A stretch of 64,000 bases of DNA. Source: Ferroplasma sp. (GTDB lineage: Archaea; Thermoplasmatota; Thermoplasmata; Thermoplasmatales; Thermoplasmataceae). The notes beneath the pieces were generated by a model. It worked only from the letters and a program-made list of their open reading frames with translations, was not told the origin of the DNA and ran no database searches. Shown here one piece after another: positions 1 to 9,420 of the stretch; positions within the stretch are counted from its first letter, which is position 1, and each line of letters starts with the position of its first letter. Location of the stretch: assembly GCF_031200575.1 (NCBI RefSeq), contig NZ_CP133597.1, positions 62,001 through 126,000 of the forward strand, written 5' to 3'. The position numbers were made by a program, and so were the translations under genes.

Positions 1-674
1 TTAATCGCAGTATTTTTAACGATAACCTTAGGCGAGTCTGAAAAAACGAAATCCATTGGAATTATCATGCTGTTGAACATTGATGGCTTTCCTTCACTTT
101 TCATGACTGCGGCATCGCTGAGTTCCTGAAGCGTATGCATCTGGGTTTCATTAAAATCACCTGTGGAGAGTCTTCTGAGGTCTGCCATCTGTGCTCCGGT
201 TCCAATTACATAGCCCATATCCGTACATAGAGTCCTGATATAGGTGCCTGATTCACATTTAACCCTAAATAGTATTAGTTTATCATCAATTTCAAGTATA
301 TCCATACTGTATATGGTGCGCTCCCTGACCTGCCTGGAAACTGCGGACCGAACAGGTGGAAGCTGGTATATTTTGCCGGTAAATTCACTAAACACTCTCT
401 CTATAGTCTCATTATCTGCATGGGAGTATAATCTCATTACAGATATGTATTCCTTTGATTTTTCATGAACTATATCTATAAGTTTTGTGGCCTTTCCCAG
501 TGCCATAACCAGTACACCGGATACTCCTGGGTCCAGAGTACCTATATGCCCAACCCTTTTTTCCCCAGTTATATCCCTTATCCATGAATCGACCTGATGG
601 CTTGTGGGCCCCTTTGGCTTATCAATTACTATAAATCCGTTTATTTCCCCTTTATTTGATCCTGAAGTGTACAT
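1..674 (-). CDS. cbf5: tRNA/rRNA pseudouridine synthase Cbf5/TruB family (3' end cut by window edge)
   Basis: Isomerises uridine to pseudouridine; archaeal Cbf5 is the catalytic subunit of H/ACA guide RNPs and can also modify tRNA U55. I translated it by hand from an ATG at 674; the frame stays open to position 1 (about 224 residues). The catalytic motif GTLDPGVSG has its aspartate at residue 48, after the family block DKPKGPTSHQV. The C-terminal PUA domain would lie beyond the edge. The N-terminus is short, more TruB-like than the extended N-terminus of many Cbf5 proteins. It is the last visible gene of the S10-spc-adk series, 27 nt after cmk, a usual archaeal position for cbf5. Confidence 0.9.
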   Translation of the reverse strand, partial: MYTSGSNKGEINGFIVIDKPKGPTSHQVDSWIRDITGEKRVGHIGTLDPGVSGVLVMALGKATKLIDIVHEKSKEYISVMRLYSHADNETIERVFSEFTGKIYQLPPVRSAVSRQVRERTIYSMDILEIDDKLILFRVKCESGTYIRTLCTDMGYVIGTGAQMADLRRLSTGDFNETQMHTLQELSDAAVMKSEGKPSMFNSMIIPMDFVFSDSPKVIVKNTAI

Positions 675-701
675 AATTTATACTCTATTGTAAATCTAAT
701 T

Positions 702-1238
702 TTAATCTTTGTTTTTGGGCTGTTTATGATTCATATAGTTTACAATGCTATCTACTATTGCCTCAGGTGTAAAATCATCTGTGTCCACAATATAATCATA
801 ATAACTGAATACCCGGTAATCAAGTCCGTAAAATTCCATATAGCGTAGAATTTCAGATCTAGATCTGGCCAGTATGTGTTTTTCATCAGTACCATTGTCC
901 CTTTCCATGAGTCTCCTGCTTCTAACATTAAAAGATGTATCGAGGTATATCTTGATCCCTATTGCCTCCCTATATGCCAGAACTCCAGAAAGCCGGGATT
1001 CCATAACTATATTATCATTATTTCTCATGAAATCTAGAATCATTTTGTCCTGATCAATGTCGATTTCTGGGTGTTTTTCTGCATAGTTACTGAACTCCAG
1101 GAGATTTAGTCCATATTCTTCTGCCTTTTTTCTGAAAAAATACCCTCCAGAAAAAAATTGGTAATTCAGTTTTTCGGCTAGTAACTTGCCAACAGTTGTT
1201 TTACCGGATCCGGATTCACCACTGATAGTTACTATCAT
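702..1238 (-). CDS. cmk: Cytidylate kinase (archaeal type)
   Basis: Phosphorylates CMP/dCMP with ATP in pyrimidine nucleotide metabolism. The 178-residue protein starts with a P-loop GESGSGKTT (residues 7-15), followed by the short archaeal Cmk block SGGYFFRKKAEEYG. The length matches archaeal Cmk (about 175-190) and lacks the insert of bacterial enzymes. The start overlaps the stop of the DUF106 gene by 4 nt, implying translational coupling. Placement between the adk/DUF106 genes and cbf5 is typical of euryarchaeal ribosomal operons. Confidence 0.93.
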   Translation of the reverse strand: MIVTISGESGSGKTTVGKLLAEKLNYQFFSGGYFFRKKAEEYGLNLLEFSNYAEKHPEIDIDQDKMILDFMRNNDNIVMESRLSGVLAYREAIGIKIYLDTSFNVRSRRLMERDNGTDEKHILARSRSEILRYMEFYGLDYRVFSYYDYIVDTDDFTPEAIVDSIVNYMNHKQPKNKD

Positions 1239-1918
1239 ATTGATTGCGCCGTATCCTCATCAATTTTCCTAAGCTTGTATGTAAAGTCAACATACTTCAT
1301 AATCATTGTAACGAAGTATCCTACTGCGAGGTTACCCAGAGTATACAGGGCCATCCATAGGGGCATTATATATATCTTCGATGTAACTATATTGAGATTT
1401 AAATCCCATGGCATGGATACATACTGGTAATGTATTGTAAGCATGAAGACATAAAGCCATATGAATATCAGAAAGAAGAATATTTCAGTGACCATTAATG
1501 GCTTCATTGTGTTCATTGAAAGTGCAGCCTGATCCATCTGTCTCTGCATCTGCATCTTCTGAAGTTTCTGCTGTCTTGTACGGTCGCCTGATCTATAGGC
1601 CTCTCTCATGGCCTTGGAATAAGCCCTGCTTATCATCTGCATTTTTCCCATCTTGAGCCAGTCGGTAAAGAAATATCTCGGGATGGATGATATAAGCCCC
1701 AGGATAATCCCGGTAAGCATAAGTGTTAGGATGGGGAGCTTATAGTTAAAGCCAAGCAATGGCATGAAAACGTAGTTAAGATAATGCCCAAGAGGGTTTC
1801 TTATGGAGGGGTCGCTTATAATAAAAATTAGGCCCAGCCCTGCAAACATAAAGATGAACTCTATCATCATAAATTTAGTCATCTGTGGATTCTGTGCCGG
1901 TCTATTACCCTGTTGCAT
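1235..1918 (-). CDS. DUF106 membrane protein (EMC3/Oxa1-superfamily insertase-like)
   Basis: The 227-residue integral membrane protein has one N-terminal helix (about 17-35), a second at about 62-80, and two C-terminal helices (about 143-163 and 184-207). Between them lies a basic, Gln/Met-rich cytoplasmic segment (KLQKMQMQRQMDQAAL). This is the layout of archaeal DUF106 proteins, which belong to the YidC/Oxa1/EMC3 superfamily and are thought to insert membrane proteins beside the Sec translocon. Linkage to secY two genes upstream fits. Function is family-based inference. Confidence 0.85.
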   Translation of the reverse strand: MQQGNRPAQNPQMTKFMMIEFIFMFAGLGLIFIISDPSIRNPLGHYLNYVFMPLLGFNYKLPILTLMLTGIILGLISSIPRYFFTDWLKMGKMQMISRAYSKAMREAYRSGDRTRQQKLQKMQMQRQMDQAALSMNTMKPLMVTEIFFFLIFIWLYVFMLTIHYQYVSMPWDLNLNIVTSKIYIMPLWMALYTLGNLAVGYFVTMIMKYVDFTYKLRKIDEDTAQSI

Positions 1919-1919
1919 T

Positions 1920-2462
1920 TTACAAACCTCCTAATATGCTTTCTGCAGCTATCTCTGGATGATTGTCTGGATTATATATATACTTTATTGTGGCTCCAGA
2001 ATAGACAGAATAGGCCGCGGCATAATACCTGTTAACCTCCTGGTGTTCCTTTATGTCCTGTACTGTATCACTGTCACGGCTCCTTGTTGAATCGTTATCT
2101 CTCCTGCGCTTAATTTCCTCCGGAGTGGATTCTATAAGAAAATAGGAGGAAACCATTAATTCCCTTAGGACCCATTCCGGCAACCCGGGTAGATAACCTG
2201 CAGGTGACTTTATGGACATATGGGTATCTATTATGATATTATCCATCTTTCCTATTTTGTTTGATGCCTTTTTCTGCAGATTTTTCTGGGTATCCACATC
2301 AAGCCTTCTTATGTCGTCCCTGGATTTTACAAGATCAAGGTCCACAGCCATATCGAACATCAGGGTACCGAAATTAATTATCTCATACTGTGTTTTTTTT
2401 GAAACCATTTCCAGGATTGTTGATTTTCCAACACCTGGAATGCCTGAAATTACTACTCTCAT
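1920..2462 (-). CDS. adkA: Archaeal adenylate kinase
   Basis: Interconverts AMP+ATP and 2 ADP. At 180 residues it has the archaeal AdkA N-terminus with P-loop GIPGVGKST (residues 7-15) and lacks the long LID of bacterial Adk. A run near residue 80-95 (SNKIGKMDNIIIDTHMSIKSP) fits the family's 'IDTH' block. It starts 2 nt after the secY stop, so it is almost surely co-transcribed with secY, as in most archaea. Confidence 0.93.
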   Translation of the reverse strand: MRVVISGIPGVGKSTILEMVSKKTQYEIINFGTLMFDMAVDLDLVKSRDDIRRLDVDTQKNLQKKASNKIGKMDNIIIDTHMSIKSPAGYLPGLPEWVLRELMVSSYFLIESTPEEIKRRRDNDSTRSRDSDTVQDIKEHQEVNRYYAAAYSVYSGATIKYIYNPDNHPEIAAESILGGL

Positions 2463-2464
2463 GT

Positions 2465-4225
2465 TTATCCACCACTGAAGAACTGCCTTATCAATGGATG
2501 CATCTCCATCAACTGTTCTCTCCCCATTGCCTCATAGAATTGTATTACAATTCCAACAGCCAGCAACAGACCTGTACCGCTGGTGTCACCAACTGTACCG
2601 ATGAGATCGGCAGCCCCTGCCAGTATTCCCACAATTGCACCGCTGAATATAGTTATTGCGGGTATATACTTGCTCAGCACCTTGGCCATTATACGTGGAT
2701 CGCGCCGGAAACCGGGTATCTGCATACCACTGGAACGGATCTGCTTTGCAACAGCATCCGGCCCCATATTGGTTGTTTCAATCCAGAACTTTGCAAACAG
2801 TATACTGAACCCAACCAGGAAAGCCATGAATACTATGATATGGATCAGTTCTTCCACAGGCGTGTGACCCAATAGCACGCTCTGTGAGACAGAGGGTTGC
2901 AATATTGGGAACAACCAGTCGGATAAACCGTTAGGCGTATAAAGATAAAACGCCAGCCCTCCCGTGGGTGTTGTGGAAGATATGCCCAGTGCCGAAATCT
3001 GCGCTGATGAGGCATAAGATCCGAGCAGATGGCTATGGCCCAGTATAGGAATCTTATCCAGAACCGGACTGTGCCAGAATAGCAGGGTCCACATGGATAT
3101 GTTTGCCAGAAGCGCTGTGGCAAGTATAACAGGTATGTTTGAAGCATATAAAAGCTGCAGTGGGTACCTTCCCCTGGCTCCCCTTACACGCTCATGTGCT
3201 ATGGGGAGCTCAATCTTGCTGCTCTGGAAGAAGGCTACTATGAAGAATATAAGCAGCGTCCCTACAAGCGCTATCATTGGGTTTGGCTGCGCAAAGAGTA
3301 TCTGCTCCATTCCGGTGTTTGTCAGGTATGAACCTAGTGCATTCATGAAAAGGTAAAGGGCTTTAGGTATTGCCCCTGCAGGAGGATTTGAAAGAGAAAG
3401 TGGGGATGTTATTGTGGATGGTATCCAGTTAAATGTACCTGTAAAGAGCTGCTGTGATACCCCTGCAGCAATAAATAGTGAGATACCTGATCCTATACCA
3501 TATTTTGATACCACCTCATCCATAAGGAATACAAGATATGAACCGAAGAATAGCTGAAGTATAATAATGCTCTGTGCCAGGAATTCACCGTATCCGGGAA
3601 CAACATGTGCTATGCTGGATACTAAACCGGCATCAGGCACGAGAAACCCGAATGCCTGTGGAATAGCCTCTACAAATATCATTATAATTACCAGGAGTTT
3701 CTGGAATCCCTGATACATGGCCTTATCACTGGAATCGCTTAGGTCCAGGTTGAATATTTTTGCCCCTGCAAATAACTGCATTACTATACTTGCTGTTACA
3801 ATGGGCCCGATACCTAGATCCATAAGTGACCCGGATGCACCAGCAAAAATTGCCCTAAATGAGGCAAATACATCCACAGTCTTTGATGTGTTGAGCCCGT
3901 ATATGTAAACGTTTGTCAGGGCAAAATATATAAGGACAACCACTGCAGTCCACATTAATTTATATTTGAATGGAACGTGACCCTTGGCTTTTTTAACCGC
4001 AGGAAGTTTTGCTGTAAGGTTTTCAAGACCGTACAGTTTGCTCTTTTTCGGTCCCCTGTAGCTCAAAAGCAGGTATGCAATAATAAAAAGTGGCGATGAT
4101 AGCAGTCCAAGGATGAATAATTTGAGCCCGGTATAATGCGAGAAATAATAAAATACAACGATAAACAGGGCGAATATAAATATTACGGGAATGGCGGCTC
4201 CCTTATTTCTACGGATTTCAGTCAT
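2465..4225 (-). CDS. secY: Protein translocase subunit SecY with extra N-terminal membrane helices
   Basis: Forms the protein-conducting channel for secretion and membrane insertion. Canonical archaeal SecY features are visible: the amphipathic lead-in KKAKGHVPFKYKLMWT (residues 78-93), the block IGPIVTASIVMQL, and the GIGSGISLFIAAGVSQ cytoplasmic loop. The protein has 586 residues against roughly 430-500 for most archaeal SecY. Homology to the usual start begins only near residue 64. The first 60 residues hold two hydrophobic helices (about 11-29 and 34-55) joined by a short turn, so about 12 membrane segments instead of 10. The start at 4225 overlaps the end of rpl15 by 8 nt, supporting this long form. 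Confidence 0.95.
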   Translation of the reverse strand: MTEIRRNKGAAIPVIFIFALFIVVFYYFSHYTGLKLFILGLLSSPLFIIAYLLLSYRGPKKSKLYGLENLTAKLPAVKKAKGHVPFKYKLMWTAVVVLIYFALTNVYIYGLNTSKTVDVFASFRAIFAGASGSLMDLGIGPIVTASIVMQLFAGAKIFNLDLSDSSDKAMYQGFQKLLVIIMIFVEAIPQAFGFLVPDAGLVSSIAHVVPGYGEFLAQSIIILQLFFGSYLVFLMDEVVSKYGIGSGISLFIAAGVSQQLFTGTFNWIPSTITSPLSLSNPPAGAIPKALYLFMNALGSYLTNTGMEQILFAQPNPMIALVGTLLIFFIVAFFQSSKIELPIAHERVRGARGRYPLQLLYASNIPVILATALLANISMWTLLFWHSPVLDKIPILGHSHLLGSYASSAQISALGISSTTPTGGLAFYLYTPNGLSDWLFPILQPSVSQSVLLGHTPVEELIHIIVFMAFLVGFSILFAKFWIETTNMGPDAVAKQIRSSGMQIPGFRRDPRIMAKVLSKYIPAITIFSGAIVGILAGAADLIGTVGDTSGTGLLLAVGIVIQFYEAMGREQLMEMHPLIRQFFSGG

Positions 4226-4625
4226 TTTCTATCTTAGTACCGTAATTGGAAAGCTTATTAATAGATTTTTCGGTAGCCTGCGGTATTTTGATCCTGCACT
4301 TCACCTCGAAGTTTCCGGTACCCAGCAGCTTGGTATAACCCGCACCCTCCAGATCTATCAAGTCATCCACAACATAGCCCATTGCCTTTAGTTCCTCATA
4401 ACGGTCGTTAAGCTGATTGAGGGTTATAGGCTTTTCATAGGTTTTTGAATGGCTTGTAAATCCGTGTACTCCATAATGGTTTTTATCGTGAAGTATCAGC
4501 CATATTTTCCTATGGCCACCGAGGCCTGCCATTCCATTACCTCCTTTTTTACCCTTGCCTCTGCCTGATTTCATACCTCTGCCATAATGGCCTCCTCTTA
4601 ATTTTTTAGTTTTTGTTCTCACCAT
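4218..4625 (-). CDS. rpl15: 50S ribosomal protein L15 (uL15)
   Basis: Large-subunit protein placed by the Gly/Arg-rich N-terminus [29 protein letters not shown] region (split motif, residues 6-34) that threads into 23S rRNA. At 135 residues it is a normal archaeal length. It overlaps rpl30 upstream by 20 nt and secY downstream by 8 nt, the usual L30-L15-SecY order. Confidence 0.95.
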   Translation of the reverse strand: MVRTKTKKLRGGHYGRGMKSGRGKGKKGGNGMAGLGGHRKIWLILHDKNHYGVHGFTSHSKTYEKPITLNQLNDRYEELKAMGYVVDDLIDLEGAGYTKLLGTGNFEVKCRIKIPQATEKSINKLSNYGTKIEND

Positions 4626-5100
4626 TTAAATTCACCCCCGGAATAATCATACGCCTTATCAGCTTATTGATTTCACTGCCCCTGTAACCAGCAGAACCCT
4701 TCTGGTGGAATGGTTTCTGTATTGCCTCATATCCACCCTTTGGGGGATTCAATCTTATTACAGGATTAACGTCAGTTAGATCTTTAAACTTTAGTGTGCC
4801 ATCAGCCAATTTACCTGCCAGTTCACTAATAGAGGAGTAACCTGACTCCTTCAGATAATCATCGGTTAATTTTTTACGGCCTTTTAATAGAACCCTGTCC
4901 TTGAGAACAAGTTCCAGGGTCTCCTGGTCTATTTCCCCCCAGGTCACATAATCCTTCACACGGTTAAGCATGCCGTTTAAGCTGTCTGACTCAGGAAAAA
5001 TAACCATATGGTTTATTCTGTTAAGATTCAGTAATTCTGCAGTTTTTTCAGCACTGGGTTTTATTCCCGTGCTCCCCCTAATCCTTATTATTGCTATCAT
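4606..5100 (-). CDS. rpl30: 50S ribosomal protein L30 (uL30), archaeal long form
   Basis: At 164 residues it is the long archaeal/eukaryotic L7e-like form rather than the 60-residue bacterial one. The N-terminal core [19 protein letters not shown] is the uL30 ferredoxin-like fold. The C-terminal part carries the basic family tail ([21 protein letters not shown]). It overlaps rps5 by 23 nt. Confidence 0.95.
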   Translation of the reverse strand: MIAIIRIRGSTGIKPSAEKTAELLNLNRINHMVIFPESDSLNGMLNRVKDYVTWGEIDQETLELVLKDRVLLKGRKKLTDDYLKESGYSSISELAGKLADGTLKFKDLTDVNPVIRLNPPKGGYEAIQKPFHQKGSAGYRGSEINKLIRRMIIPGVNLNGENKN

Positions 5101-5743
5101 GTTCTATTCCTCCTACATATATGGGCGTTGTCAGATTTATTTTGGGGTTCATTTTCATTGATACCGTCTCTTTCAGGGCATCGAATGTTGCCAGCGCATA
5201 GTTTACAGTTGTCTTTGTGTGGCCTGATGCGAAACCCCATGCATCTTCTATACCTGCCATCTTCAGGATAATTTTTACAACATCCCCAACTGCAAGTCCA
5301 ACTCCCTGGGGAGCGGGTTTAAGCTTGACAACAACTGATCCCGACTTTCCAGTAATTTCAAACGGCAGTGAATGTGGTCTTCCACATCCGCATTCCCAGG
5401 AACCGCATCCTCTCTTGATTTCTATAATGTTGGTTTTGGCATTGTTTATTGCCTTTCTTATGGCAGGTGCGGCCTCTTTTGCCTTGCCACGGCCTATTCC
5501 TATGTATCCATTTCCATTACCAACAACTGCGGTAATAGAATAATTCATCCTCCTTCCAGAATCGGTCATTCTCTGAGCTCTTTCAATGTTAATGACCTCA
5601 TCCTGAAGATCAGGAATAAGATAATCAACTATCTGGTATTCTTGCAGAGGCAGTTTTGTGTGCAACGCGTCGCCTATGCTCTGAATTTCATTATTGGCCA
5701 CAAGTCTTCCCAGTTCCGTTTTAGGAATCCATTCTTCGTCCAT
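5078..5743 (-). CDS. rps5: 30S ribosomal protein S5 (uS5)
   Basis: Small-subunit protein near the mRNA entry site. The double-stranded RNA-binding-like domain ([21 protein letters not shown]) and the C-terminal block [17 protein letters not shown] are diagnostic. At 221 residues it is typical of archaea. It sits 2 nt after rpl18. Confidence 0.96.
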   Translation of the reverse strand: MDEEWIPKTELGRLVANNEIQSIGDALHTKLPLQEYQIVDYLIPDLQDEVINIERAQRMTDSGRRMNYSITAVVGNGNGYIGIGRGKAKEAAPAIRKAINNAKTNIIEIKRGCGSWECGCGRPHSLPFEITGKSGSVVVKLKPAPQGVGLAVGDVVKIILKMAGIEDAWGFASGHTKTTVNYALATFDALKETVSMKMNPKINLTTPIYVGGIEHDSNNKD

Positions 5744-5745
5744 AT

Positions 5746-6219
5746 TTATTCACCTTTTTTAACAAATTTTGAAATGTCCACCTTATTTTTTAGGTGTTCA
5801 CCATTTATCCTGGATTCATCCGGGAACGAGTCTTCGTCTGCAGGAACATCAATGCCAGAGTCTATAATGCCCTTCAATGCTGCGGATAGCCTGCCCCCAT
5901 GGATAAATTTATACCTTCCAGTATCCAGTATAGCCTCCTCTATTCCCTTTTCTGCTGCTTTCTTTCCAGCAAGATATCCTGCCAGGTACATTGCCTGTAT
6001 GTTATTCCCGTACACTCCATATTCCTTTTGCAGGGTTTTATCTGTAACAGTTACCCTTACAACATCCCCGGCTGGATCATAGTCAACAAACTGGATCATT
6101 AATCCCTTGTTGCTGGGTCTTACTACAGCCCTTGTTATTTCTGATTTGAGTAGTTTATAACGTTTACCGTAATCCGTAATACCGGACTTCCTTCTCTTAA
6201 GAACTGGTGTTGTTTTCAT
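5746..6219 (-). CDS. rpl18: 50S ribosomal protein L18 (uL18)
   Basis: 5S rRNA-binding protein of the central protuberance. The family N-terminus ([19 protein letters not shown]) and the LAGYLAGKKAAEKG and FIHGGRLSAALKG blocks are clear. At 157 residues it is slightly shorter than the 190-200 of many archaea, mostly at the C-terminus. The start lies inside the end of the L19e gene. Confidence 0.94.
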   Translation of the reverse strand: MKTTPVLKRRKSGITDYGKRYKLLKSEITRAVVRPSNKGLMIQFVDYDPAGDVVRVTVTDKTLQKEYGVYGNNIQAMYLAGYLAGKKAAEKGIEEAILDTGRYKFIHGGRLSAALKGIIDSGIDVPADEDSFPDESRINGEHLKNKVDISKFVKKGE

Positions 6220-6673
6220 TTTTATCCTCCTTTATTAATGATTCTGTCTTTAGATGCGAAACAAGCTGAGCTCTTGAAGTAAAGGACCCACTTTTTATGG
6301 TTCTATAATATTTGCGGTAGGTAGTCCTGTCGATGGCATCTTTTTCTTTTAATGTCTTTAATTCATTTCTCAGTGCCCTTATGGTTGTTATCCATCTTCT
6401 CTTCCTGGGATACCTTGCGTATTTTGTGCCCCTGACAGATCCTGGACCCCTTCTTCTCCCTTTGCTTAGCTGGTTTATTCTCTTCTTTAAGCGCTGATTT
6501 GAATGGTTTTTCTTATCCTTCTTCTGTATAACATTGAGTCCGATTAACTTTTTAATATCGTCTCTTGATGTGGCATCCAGTACTTTATCAAGGTTATTTG
6601 TATCTATCCATACCCTTGATTTGCCTACTTTCAGCTCATCTGCCGAGATTTCCCTTATGCTAGACATTTTCAT
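6197..6673 (-). CDS. rpl19e: 50S ribosomal protein L19e (eL19)
   Basis: Archaeal/eukaryotic-specific large-subunit protein. Recognisable by GKSRVWID near residue 17 and the basic [18 protein letters not shown] and [14 protein letters not shown] blocks. I keep the ATG at 6673 because AAGGTGG lies 4 nt upstream of it; the ATG at 6667 would sit 10 nt away. It overlaps L32e by 4 nt. Confidence 0.95.
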   Translation of the reverse strand: MKMSSIREISADELKVGKSRVWIDTNNLDKVLDATSRDDIKKLIGLNVIQKKDKKNHSNQRLKKRINQLSKGRRRGPGSVRGTKYARYPRKRRWITTIRALRNELKTLKEKDAIDRTTYRKYYRTIKSGSFTSRAQLVSHLKTESLIKEDKNENNTSS

Positions 6674-7074
6674 TTTACCACCTTATTAAATACATGTATA
6701 CCAAGATTCTCGGCCTCTGATTCGATATCAATTCTTTTCTTATAACCTACTGTCGAGGCTATTCTTGCTCCTTCCAGATCAGGATTTATGAGTGACAGCT
6801 CCTTAACATTATGTACAAGAACCTCCCTGAATCCGGATGGATGCAGTCCACGAACGGCCTTCGGGGTTCTGTAACCCGGGCTCACAACAGGTGGCCTGTA
6901 ACCGAGATGTGTTCTGAGCTTTGAATGCTTTCCTCTTGGCCTTCTCCACGAATCGTCAAACTTCTTATACCTAAACCATTCCTGTCTATGGAATTCTACC
7001 CTTCTCCTATTTGCTTCATTTTTCTTTTTTAATAGTATTTTCTGTTCCTTAGTTAATAAGGGTTTATAGCTCAT
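6670..7074 (-). CDS. rpl32e: 50S ribosomal protein L32e (eL32)
   Basis: Archaeal/eukaryotic large-subunit protein. The block [16 protein letters not shown] is the signature, followed by [16 protein letters not shown]. At 134 residues it is the usual archaeal size. The start is inside the last codons of rpl6. Confidence 0.96.
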   Translation of the reverse strand: MSYKPLLTKEQKILLKKKNEANRRRVEFHRQEWFRYKKFDDSWRRPRGKHSKLRTHLGYRPPVVSPGYRTPKAVRGLHPSGFREVLVHNVKELSLINPDLEGARIASTVGYKKRIDIESEAENLGIHVFNKVVK

Positions 7075-7609
7075 CTGGGTTCACCCCCTTTAATAGATAT
7101 ATCCCATCCTGGAAGACCCTTGCATCAAAGTGCTTTATGTATGTAGCCCTTTCTATATTTGATGCAGTGTCTCCCATATCTCTCTTATCTATACCCTCAA
7201 TAATAACACGGTCTCCTTTTACAGATACCTTGCAATTCTTGATTTTTGCAATTCTTGGTGCCTTGCTACCCAGAAAGTTCTCCACGTAAAGAAGGTCTCC
7301 ACGAACTGAAACCCTCATAGGGAAATGAGTAAAATCTATTTTCATTTCATATTTGAAGCCCTCAGTGACACCATGAAATACCAGGTTGAGTTCGGAATAC
7401 CAGGTTCCTACTATGCCATTAGTGAATTTGTTTTCCTTGCTAACAGCTATTATTATGGAGTTTTCCTTTTTATAGACCTTTACATATTTGTCCCTGAAAT
7501 TCCTGGATGTTGAACCAAGCTTGCCCTTGACATTGATTACTGTCCCATCAATGTCCACGTTTATTCCCTCTGGAATTTTTAATTCCATTTTATCTTTCCA
7601 ATTTATCAT
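7064..7609 (-). CDS. rpl6: 50S ribosomal protein L6 (uL6)
   Basis: Large-subunit protein near the factor-binding site, made of two similar domains. [21 protein letters not shown] opens the first domain; the C-terminal run with [20 protein letters not shown] is the archaeal uL6 ending. A GAGGTGG ribosome-binding site 5 nt before the ATG at 7609 supports the start, although an internal ATG (MELKIPEG) would also give a normal protein. Confidence 0.95.
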   Translation of the reverse strand: MINWKDKMELKIPEGINVDIDGTVINVKGKLGSTSRNFRDKYVKVYKKENSIIIAVSKENKFTNGIVGTWYSELNLVFHGVTEGFKYEMKIDFTHFPMRVSVRGDLLYVENFLGSKAPRIAKIKNCKVSVKGDRVIIEGIDKRDMGDTASNIERATYIKHFDARVFQDGIYLLKGVNPDEL

Positions 7610-7622
7610 TTAATCCACCTCA

Positions 7623-8012
7623 TCAATAAATATAGGCCAGAAGCTTGCCACCAATGCCGAATTTCCTAGCTTCGAGGTGGCTCATCACACCCTTTGTTGT
7701 GGTGAGAATAATTATCCCGAAATCCTGTGCAGGGAGATATCTTGATTCATATCTTCCTATGCTGGATCTTGTAACAGATAACCGTGGTTTTATTACACCA
7801 CAGTTATTTATTGTATCGCTGAGTTTGACGTTGAATTTTCCGCCTCTTTCCTCCTCTATTACCTCAAAGCTTTTAATATAGTTATAATCCTGCATAACTT
7901 TCAGGACTCTTCCTATTATTCTTGAAGCAGGTGCAATTGTTATCTCATTCTCCCCGATACGGGAGGCCATTTTAATTGTGTTTATTACATCATTTAAAGG
8001 ATCACTTTTCAT
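7623..8012 (-). CDS. rps8: 30S ribosomal protein S8 (uS8)
   Basis: Binds the central domain of 16S rRNA. The product MKSDPLNDVINTIKMASRIG... is 129 residues, the standard archaeal size of about 130. The open frame extends upstream to 8093, but that extension runs through the S14 gene in another frame, so I start at 8012, 11 nt after the S14 stop and just after GAGGTGAT. The C-terminus has the KGVMSHLEARKFGIGGKLLAYIY ending region typical of archaeal S8. Confidence 0.95.
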   Translation of the reverse strand: MKSDPLNDVINTIKMASRIGENEITIAPASRIIGRVLKVMQDYNYIKSFEVIEEERGGKFNVKLSDTINNCGVIKPRLSVTRSSIGRYESRYLPAQDFGIIILTTTKGVMSHLEARKFGIGGKLLAYIY

Positions 8013-8022
8013 TACTATCACC

Positions 8023-8181
8023 TCAACTATATTTTCGGAAACCGATCTTCTCAGCCGTTTCCCTGAAACATTGCCTGCATAGCCTGATACCATATCTCCT
8101 TACCAGGCCTCTTTTTCTTCCGCATCTGACACATCCCTGTGAGTGCCCATAATTCTTTTTTGGCTGTAATTTTACCTGCAT
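8023..8181 (-). CDS. rps14: 30S ribosomal protein S14 type Z (uS14), 52 residues
   Basis: A short gene found by reading the minus strand between L5 and S8. Translation from ATG 8181 to TGA 8023 gives 52 residues with a zinc ribbon: CVRC at 17-20 and CRQC at 35-38, then [14 protein letters not shown]. This is the archaeal zinc-binding S14, which is normally 50-57 residues. GAGGTAAT lies a few nt upstream. The L5-S14-S8 order is standard, which confirms the call. Confidence 0.96.
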   Translation of the reverse strand: MQVKLQPKKNYGHSQGCVRCGRKRGLVRRYGIRLCRQCFRETAEKIGFRKYS

Positions 8182-8186
8182 TGATA

Positions 8187-8714
8187 TTACCTCACTATCT
8201 GAGCATTAAAGTTTTCTTCGAGGAATTTTATGCTTTCCTCTCTGGATATACCTATACTGGCAGGTATTCCCTTGGCACCTATTCTCCTTCTGGGAAGTCT
8301 GTACCCCCCGGCCCTCTTAAGGACTATGGCTATATCCATACCAAATATCCCGATATCAGGATCATATTTCATCCCCTTGAAATCGGTATAGTCGGTTATT
8401 CCGAAGTATGCATTCCCCTGCCTGTCGAAGGAATATACGGGTATCTTGTAATCCTTTGCATAAAATGCCTCCTTCAGAAACTTGTATGCATCAGCCTTTC
8501 TAAGTGTGACTTTTGCCCCTATGCTGAGGCCTTTTCTTATATTGAAATCCCTTATAGTCTTCTTTGCAGTTGTTATAACAGGTTTATGGCCCGTCAGGAG
8601 TTCAATAACCTTTGTGGCCTTTGTTAATCTCTCGCCTGCCGCACCAACACCTATATTTATAACAACCTTGTCTATGGAGATTTTTCTCATTGGATTCTCT
8701 GTTTTACTCATCAT
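8187..8714 (-). CDS. rpl5: 50S ribosomal protein L5 (uL5)
   Basis: 5S rRNA-binding protein. The blocks [24 protein letters not shown] and [19 protein letters not shown] are characteristic. At 175 residues it is a typical archaeal form. GGAGGTGA six nt before the ATG at 8714 supports that start; the gene overlaps the end of rps4e by 11 nt. Confidence 0.96.
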   Translation of the reverse strand: MMSKTENPMRKISIDKVVINIGVGAAGERLTKATKVIELLTGHKPVITTAKKTIRDFNIRKGLSIGAKVTLRKADAYKFLKEAFYAKDYKIPVYSFDRQGNAYFGITDYTDFKGMKYDPDIGIFGMDIAIVLKRAGGYRLPRRRIGAKGIPASIGISREESIKFLEENFNAQIVR

Positions 8715-9420
8715 TTCTGGTCACCTCCAGATCAGGAGTCCTGAATGTATATTTTGGTGTTCCCACAACAAAGATATAATCCTTAATTGTGGAAAAACCC
8801 TCATTCAAATGCACCATATTTTTGACTGAAGACTGCTTTACCTCGATAGATTTTATTGATGCAAGTTCTCCCACATGGGAACCACCAGTAATAAATACCT
8901 TATCACCGTCAGCCAGTTTCAGAACATCCACTATCTCAAGGTCTGGCACCTTCATCAGCAAAACATCCGATGTGTGTATATCCTTCCTATCTGTTGTAAT
9001 GGTTTTCCCGTCATGCATTCCAAGCTGTATTTTATTGTTACCAGCTACGGTTTTTCTCACAACTTTGAACAATTTTATACCCTTATTTTCCTGGGGGTTC
9101 TTCCTTGCAACCAGCTTGCCCTTCGAATCATACATTATGATATAATCATTGTCCATGCCTTCAATTGTAAGCACGTCCATGAATCCCACAGGAAATCTTC
9201 TATCCTTAACAATCTTTCCATCCACACGTACCAGGTTGTTGTTTAATATTCTTGTTATCTCACGCTCCTTGTCGCCGAGCTTTAAATAATCCCTCAGTAC
9301 AATAAGCATGGGAATTGAATCCTGCTTCTTATGTGTGGCCGGAGTCGGAGTAACTGACCAGAAATTTGTTTTTCTGGGTATTTTCAGTTTTCTCGAGGCC
9401 ATCATTATCTTAGTTTTCAT
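8704..9420 (-). CDS. rps4e: 30S ribosomal protein S4e (eS4)
   Basis: Archaeal/eukaryotic small-subunit protein with S4-like, central and KOW domains. Visible marks are the RKLKIPRKTNFW lead, LGDKEREITRILNNNLVRVDGK (S4 RNA-binding part) and a C-terminal KOW-like GDKVFITGGSHVGELA. I chose ATG 9420 because AGGAGAGG lies 9 nt upstream; the ATG at 9429 is too close to that site, and ATG 9405/9402 (MASRK...) would be nearer the usual family start. It overlaps L24. Confidence 0.93.
   Translation of the reverse strand: MKTKIMMASRKLKIPRKTNFWSVTPTPATHKKQDSIPMLIVLRDYLKLGDKEREITRILNNNLVRVDGKIVKDRRFPVGFMDVLTIEGMDNDYIIMYDSKGKLVARKNPQENKGIKLFKVVRKTVAGNNKIQLGMHDGKTITTDRKDIHTSDVLLMKVPDLEIVDVLKLADGDKVFITGGSHVGELASIKSIEVKQSSVKNMVHLNEGFSTIKDYIFVVGTPKYTFRTPDLEVTRNDE

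Noticed and set aside
5372-6082. 236-codon plus-strand open frame opposite rps5 and rpl18
   Set aside because: It is a shadow frame on the opposite strand of two well-supported ribosomal protein genes.
8013-8093. N-terminal extension of the S8 reading frame
   Set aside because: It runs through the S14 gene in another frame; S8 from 8012 has the normal archaeal length and its own ribosome-binding site.
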